This document shows positions 61,991-64,000 of a stretch of 64,000 nt of DNA, one piece after another (the first letter of the stretch is position 1; every line of letters starts with the position of its first letter). The notes under the pieces are model-generated. The model was not told the DNA's origin and did not search any database. It worked only from the letters and a program-made list of their open reading frames with translations. The stretch comes from CAYSPT01 sp964432985 (GTDB taxonomy: Bacteria > Muiribacteriota > CAYSPT01), in NCBI GenBank assembly GCA_964432985.1, contig CAYSPT010000014.1, forward strand, positions 32,323 to 96,322, read 5' to 3'. A program made the translations under genes and the position numbers.

Positions 61991-63291
61991 GAAAGACTCC
62001 GTAATCGCTCTTCTCTACTGATTATACTCGTTATCCGAATCCCGAAATTCTCGTCGATAACCACAACTTCGCCTTTGGCAATGAGTTTGTTGTTGACAAG
62101 CAGCTCAACAGACTCTCCAGCCAATTTCTGAAGCTCGACTACCGCTCCGGTAGAAAGTTCAAGGATTTCTTTGATCGTCTTTGTGGTGCGCCCCAACTCA
62201 ACTGTCAAGTTCAGCGGAATGTCCAGAAGGACTTCAATGTTTCCCTGTACTTCAGTTCGTGGTCCGGGAGTCAATGGTGAAAATTCGACTGGTTTAACCG
62301 ATACCGGCTGCTGAAAACCCGCTCCTGGATCAGGAGCACCGAATGGAGCTGCCGGTTGTGGCGGTTCATCCGACTTGGAAGTTTCAGCAAACTGTTGAAG
62401 AAGCGACTGAAGATCATCATCCACATCTCCAAGACCGCCACCGCCGTCTGCCGGAGGCTCGTCTTCATCGCCTCCTCCGCCCATCAGTAAATCGCCAAAA
62501 GGTCCGGAAAGACCCATATCATCAGAGTCTCCCCCGCCCTCATCACCACCGCTGTCTCCCCCTCCGCCTTCAAGTAAGGAAAGGAAATCATCATCCACGA
62601 TAGTCACTACCCTCCCCTCAACCAGATTTGCCACAGAAACAGGGTAGCGTATCTCGACCAAAGGATCAGGAATCCCATCCGTAGCCCTGTCGAGAGTTCC
62701 CAATTCCACTCCGGAAAAAGCCACGCTGACTGATGAACCGGTAATAATCTGCAATCCCTGCTCAAAACCGGCTTTCACCTCTTTCAAAGCATCGTTGAAT
62801 GCATCAAGGTGAATGTCATCAGCTTCTTGCGGGATTTCCGACTCATCCAGTCTTCCGGCTGCCAGATCGGCTATGGTTAACGCTTCCCTCTTCGAAAACA
62901 GCAGAACAAAACTGCCGCTTAACGCTCCACTGAGCGTTGCCCTGGTTTTGAAATAATTTGTGTCCTTATGCTCTTCCAGGCACTCGGCCTGCCCCACCAG
63001 ATTGTGGGATGGGGCCTCCAGTAAAACAGATTTTCGGGTGGAGGCCGAAAGCCTTTCCTGCAAAGCAGGCATGAGAATCTCACTAAAAATAGAGACTCTC
63101 CGTTCAACCGCTGTACTATCAATGCCCGGGGAAGAGATAACCGGAGGAGGTCCTGCAGGCGGTTCACTGCCTACACCGCTTGGGTCACCACCCACACCGC
63201 CGCCATCTTCTCCATCAATGGCTTCTCCGCCCAGGGTTGACGCAAACAGAGCGTCGATTTCATCCTGAGTGACCTTGCGCTCGGCACTCAT
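61987..63291 (-). CDS. fliY: Flagellar switch protein FliY/FliN type
   Basis: 434 residues. The N-terminus has the EIDALF peptide typical of FliM/FliY CheY binding (VTQDEIDALFAS), then a Gly/Pro-rich linker. A CheC-like domain (about 60-235) contains DIHLDAFNDALKEVKAGFEQ. A very acidic Gly-rich linker (about 240-330, with runs such as GGGGDSGGDEGGG) leads to a C-terminal SpoA domain (about 350-430, ILELSTGAVVELQKLAGESVELLVNNK). The CheC phosphatase pattern ExxN is not visible, so dephosphorylation of CheY is doubtful. It forms part of the C-ring with FliM; the ATG overlaps the fliM stop. Confidence 0.93.
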   Translation of the reverse strand: MSAERKVTQDEIDALFASTLGGEAIDGEDGGGVGGDPSGVGSEPPAGPPPVISSPGIDSTAVERRVSIFSEILMPALQERLSASTRKSVLLEAPSHNLVGQAECLEEHKDTNYFKTRATLSGALSGSFVLLFSKREALTIADLAAGRLDESEIPQEADDIHLDAFNDALKEVKAGFEQGLQIITGSSVSVAFSGVELGTLDRATDGIPDPLVEIRYPVSVANLVEGRVVTIVDDDFLSLLEGGGGDSGGDEGGGDSDDMGLSGPFGDLLMGGGGDEDEPPADGGGGLGDVDDDLQSLLQQFAETSKSDEPPQPAAPFGAPDPGAGFQQPVSVKPVEFSPLTPGPRTEVQGNIEVLLDIPLNLTVELGRTTKTIKEILELSTGAVVELQKLAGESVELLVNNKLIAKGEVVVIDENFGIRITSIISREERLRSLS

Positions 63292-64000
63292 AGTTCAGCT
63301 GCCTCCTCCTGAGTAAGGGCTTTGGTAATCTTTACTCCAAGTTTCTTACCAACTTTTCCCGGCCGTGCCAGGAACTTGTATTTTCCTCCGACTCTCACCT
63401 TAAGCTGGTCATTGACCCGTGTTTTGAGAGTTATGACATCCCCCACGGAAAGGGTGAGTACATCCTCCACCAGGGCGCTGGCGTCGCCCAACTCGACCAC
63501 GAACTTGGCTTCCGTCAATTTTATCTGGTCTTTAATTACATCCAATTCCCCGGGTTTACGGCTCTTTTTACCGCTGGACCACCAGTACGATGCACTCAGC
63601 TTTGTAACTATAGGTTCAACCCCGATATAGGGAATACAGAGGTTCATAATACCTTCCGCTTCGGCAATTTTCACCTCGAATGTGACCAGCAGAACCATGT
63701 CGTTGGGAGGTACAATCTGTATAAATTGAGGATTCGATTCGATCAGTTCCAGGCTGGGAGACAGATTAACCACCTGCGTCCAGGCTTCTTTGAGAAGACC
63801 GAGAAGCCTGGAGACGATACGTTTCATTACCGTTTCCTCTATCTCGGTCAGAGGACGTATTTTTTCAAGTGTTTTGCCCATGCCGCCGAACAGCCGGTCG
63901 ATAATTGTCAGGCACAGGCCCAGATTGACTTCAAGGACCGCGGTAGACTCCAGGTCACCTCCCATGTTGAATATGGCGAGAACGGTGGGATTATTGATGG
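63288..64000 (-). CDS. fliM: Flagellar switch protein FliM, N-terminus outside window
   Basis: About 236 C-terminal residues are present. The middle domain shows PTVLAIFNMGGDLESTAVLEV and IDRLFGGMGK, then LTEIEETVMKRIVSRLLGLLKEAW; the C-terminal SpoA domain has LGDASALVEDVLTLSVGDVITL. The N-terminal CheY-binding peptide is beyond the window. FliM links the C-ring to CheY-P and sets the direction of rotation. It is the first gene seen of the run fliM-fliY-fliO-fliP-fliQ-fliR-flhB-flhA. Confidence 0.97.
   Translation of the reverse strand, partial: INNPTVLAIFNMGGDLESTAVLEVNLGLCLTIIDRLFGGMGKTLEKIRPLTEIEETVMKRIVSRLLGLLKEAWTQVVNLSPSLELIESNPQFIQIVPPNDMVLLVTFEVKIAEAEGIMNLCIPYIGVEPIVTKLSASYWWSSGKKSRKPGELDVIKDQIKLTEAKFVVELGDASALVEDVLTLSVGDVITLKTRVNDQLKVRVGGKYKFLARPGKVGKKLGVKITKALTQEEAAEL

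Noticed and set aside
1..64000. tRNA, rRNA, transposase, integrase or phage genes
   Set aside because: None were recognised in the protein translations or in the intergenic regions, which are all shorter than about 250 bases apart from the gaps.

Overview
The window (GC a little under 50%, three runs of exactly 100 N) looks like a scaffold from an uncultivated, flagellated, diderm bacterium. Evidence for two membranes: a lipid A acyltransferase, a heptose-type adenylyltransferase, an outer-membrane barrel, lipoproteins and secreted scaffold proteins. The density of TPR and HEAT proteins, the pilin-like 'CxANxRxLEGAxExY' module and the frequent TTG/GTG starts recall candidate-phylum genomes such as Riflebacteria or Wallbacteria. 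That placement is a guess from style, not from a marker tree. No rRNA, tRNA, CRISPR array, phage or insertion sequence was seen.

Layout. (1) 1-19509, minus strand: a tight directon starting at a STAS-domain protein and running through four large TPR proteins, sppA, glmM, a lone cyclic-nucleotide-binding domain, two small exported TPR proteins, dnaE and a HEAT-repeat protein. The four large TPR proteins share one plan: export signal, TPR block, a central membrane helix, then a second TPR block. They may be scaffolds that span the inner membrane. (2) 19679-28372: an outer-membrane barrel, a GAF/SpoIIE-type phosphatase (natural partner of the STAS protein), a PLP enzyme, an orphan tungstate/molybdate-binding protein cut by a gap, an M42 aminopeptidase, a GNAT enzyme, a DUF2156 protein and a HAMP membrane protein. 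(3) 28542-35926, plus strand: a translationally coupled operon of TPR protein, HEAT/dead-receiver/cNMP-binding protein, HEAT membrane protein, GAF membrane protein and TPR lipoprotein, running straight into lpxL-like and rfaE2-like genes. This is the best candidate for an undescribed system: a sensory scaffold tied to envelope synthesis.

(4) 36083-47853: a surface-polysaccharide cluster with three glycosyltransferases, two different asparagine-synthase-type amidotransferases, a FemAB-like GNAT, a sulfotransferase, a DegT aminotransferase and a sugar-nucleotide epimerase. (5) 47957-52765: a thioredoxin-TPR protein, an exported protein with an internal pilin-like segment, an aspartoacylase-like enzyme and a beta-propeller lipoprotein. 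Two tandem 14-bp palindromes lie between the first two of these. (6) 52787-64000, minus strand: flagellar export genes fliM-fliY-fliO-fliP-fliQ-fliR-flhB-flhA, then (after a gap) flhG, a second MinD-like paralogue and flhF.

Other points: glmM appears to start at CTG; FlhB has NPTE in place of NPTH; only one of the two FlhG-like proteins keeps the FlhF-activating motif; and the first N gap is probably false, because both edges carry the same six bases and joining them restores the frame.
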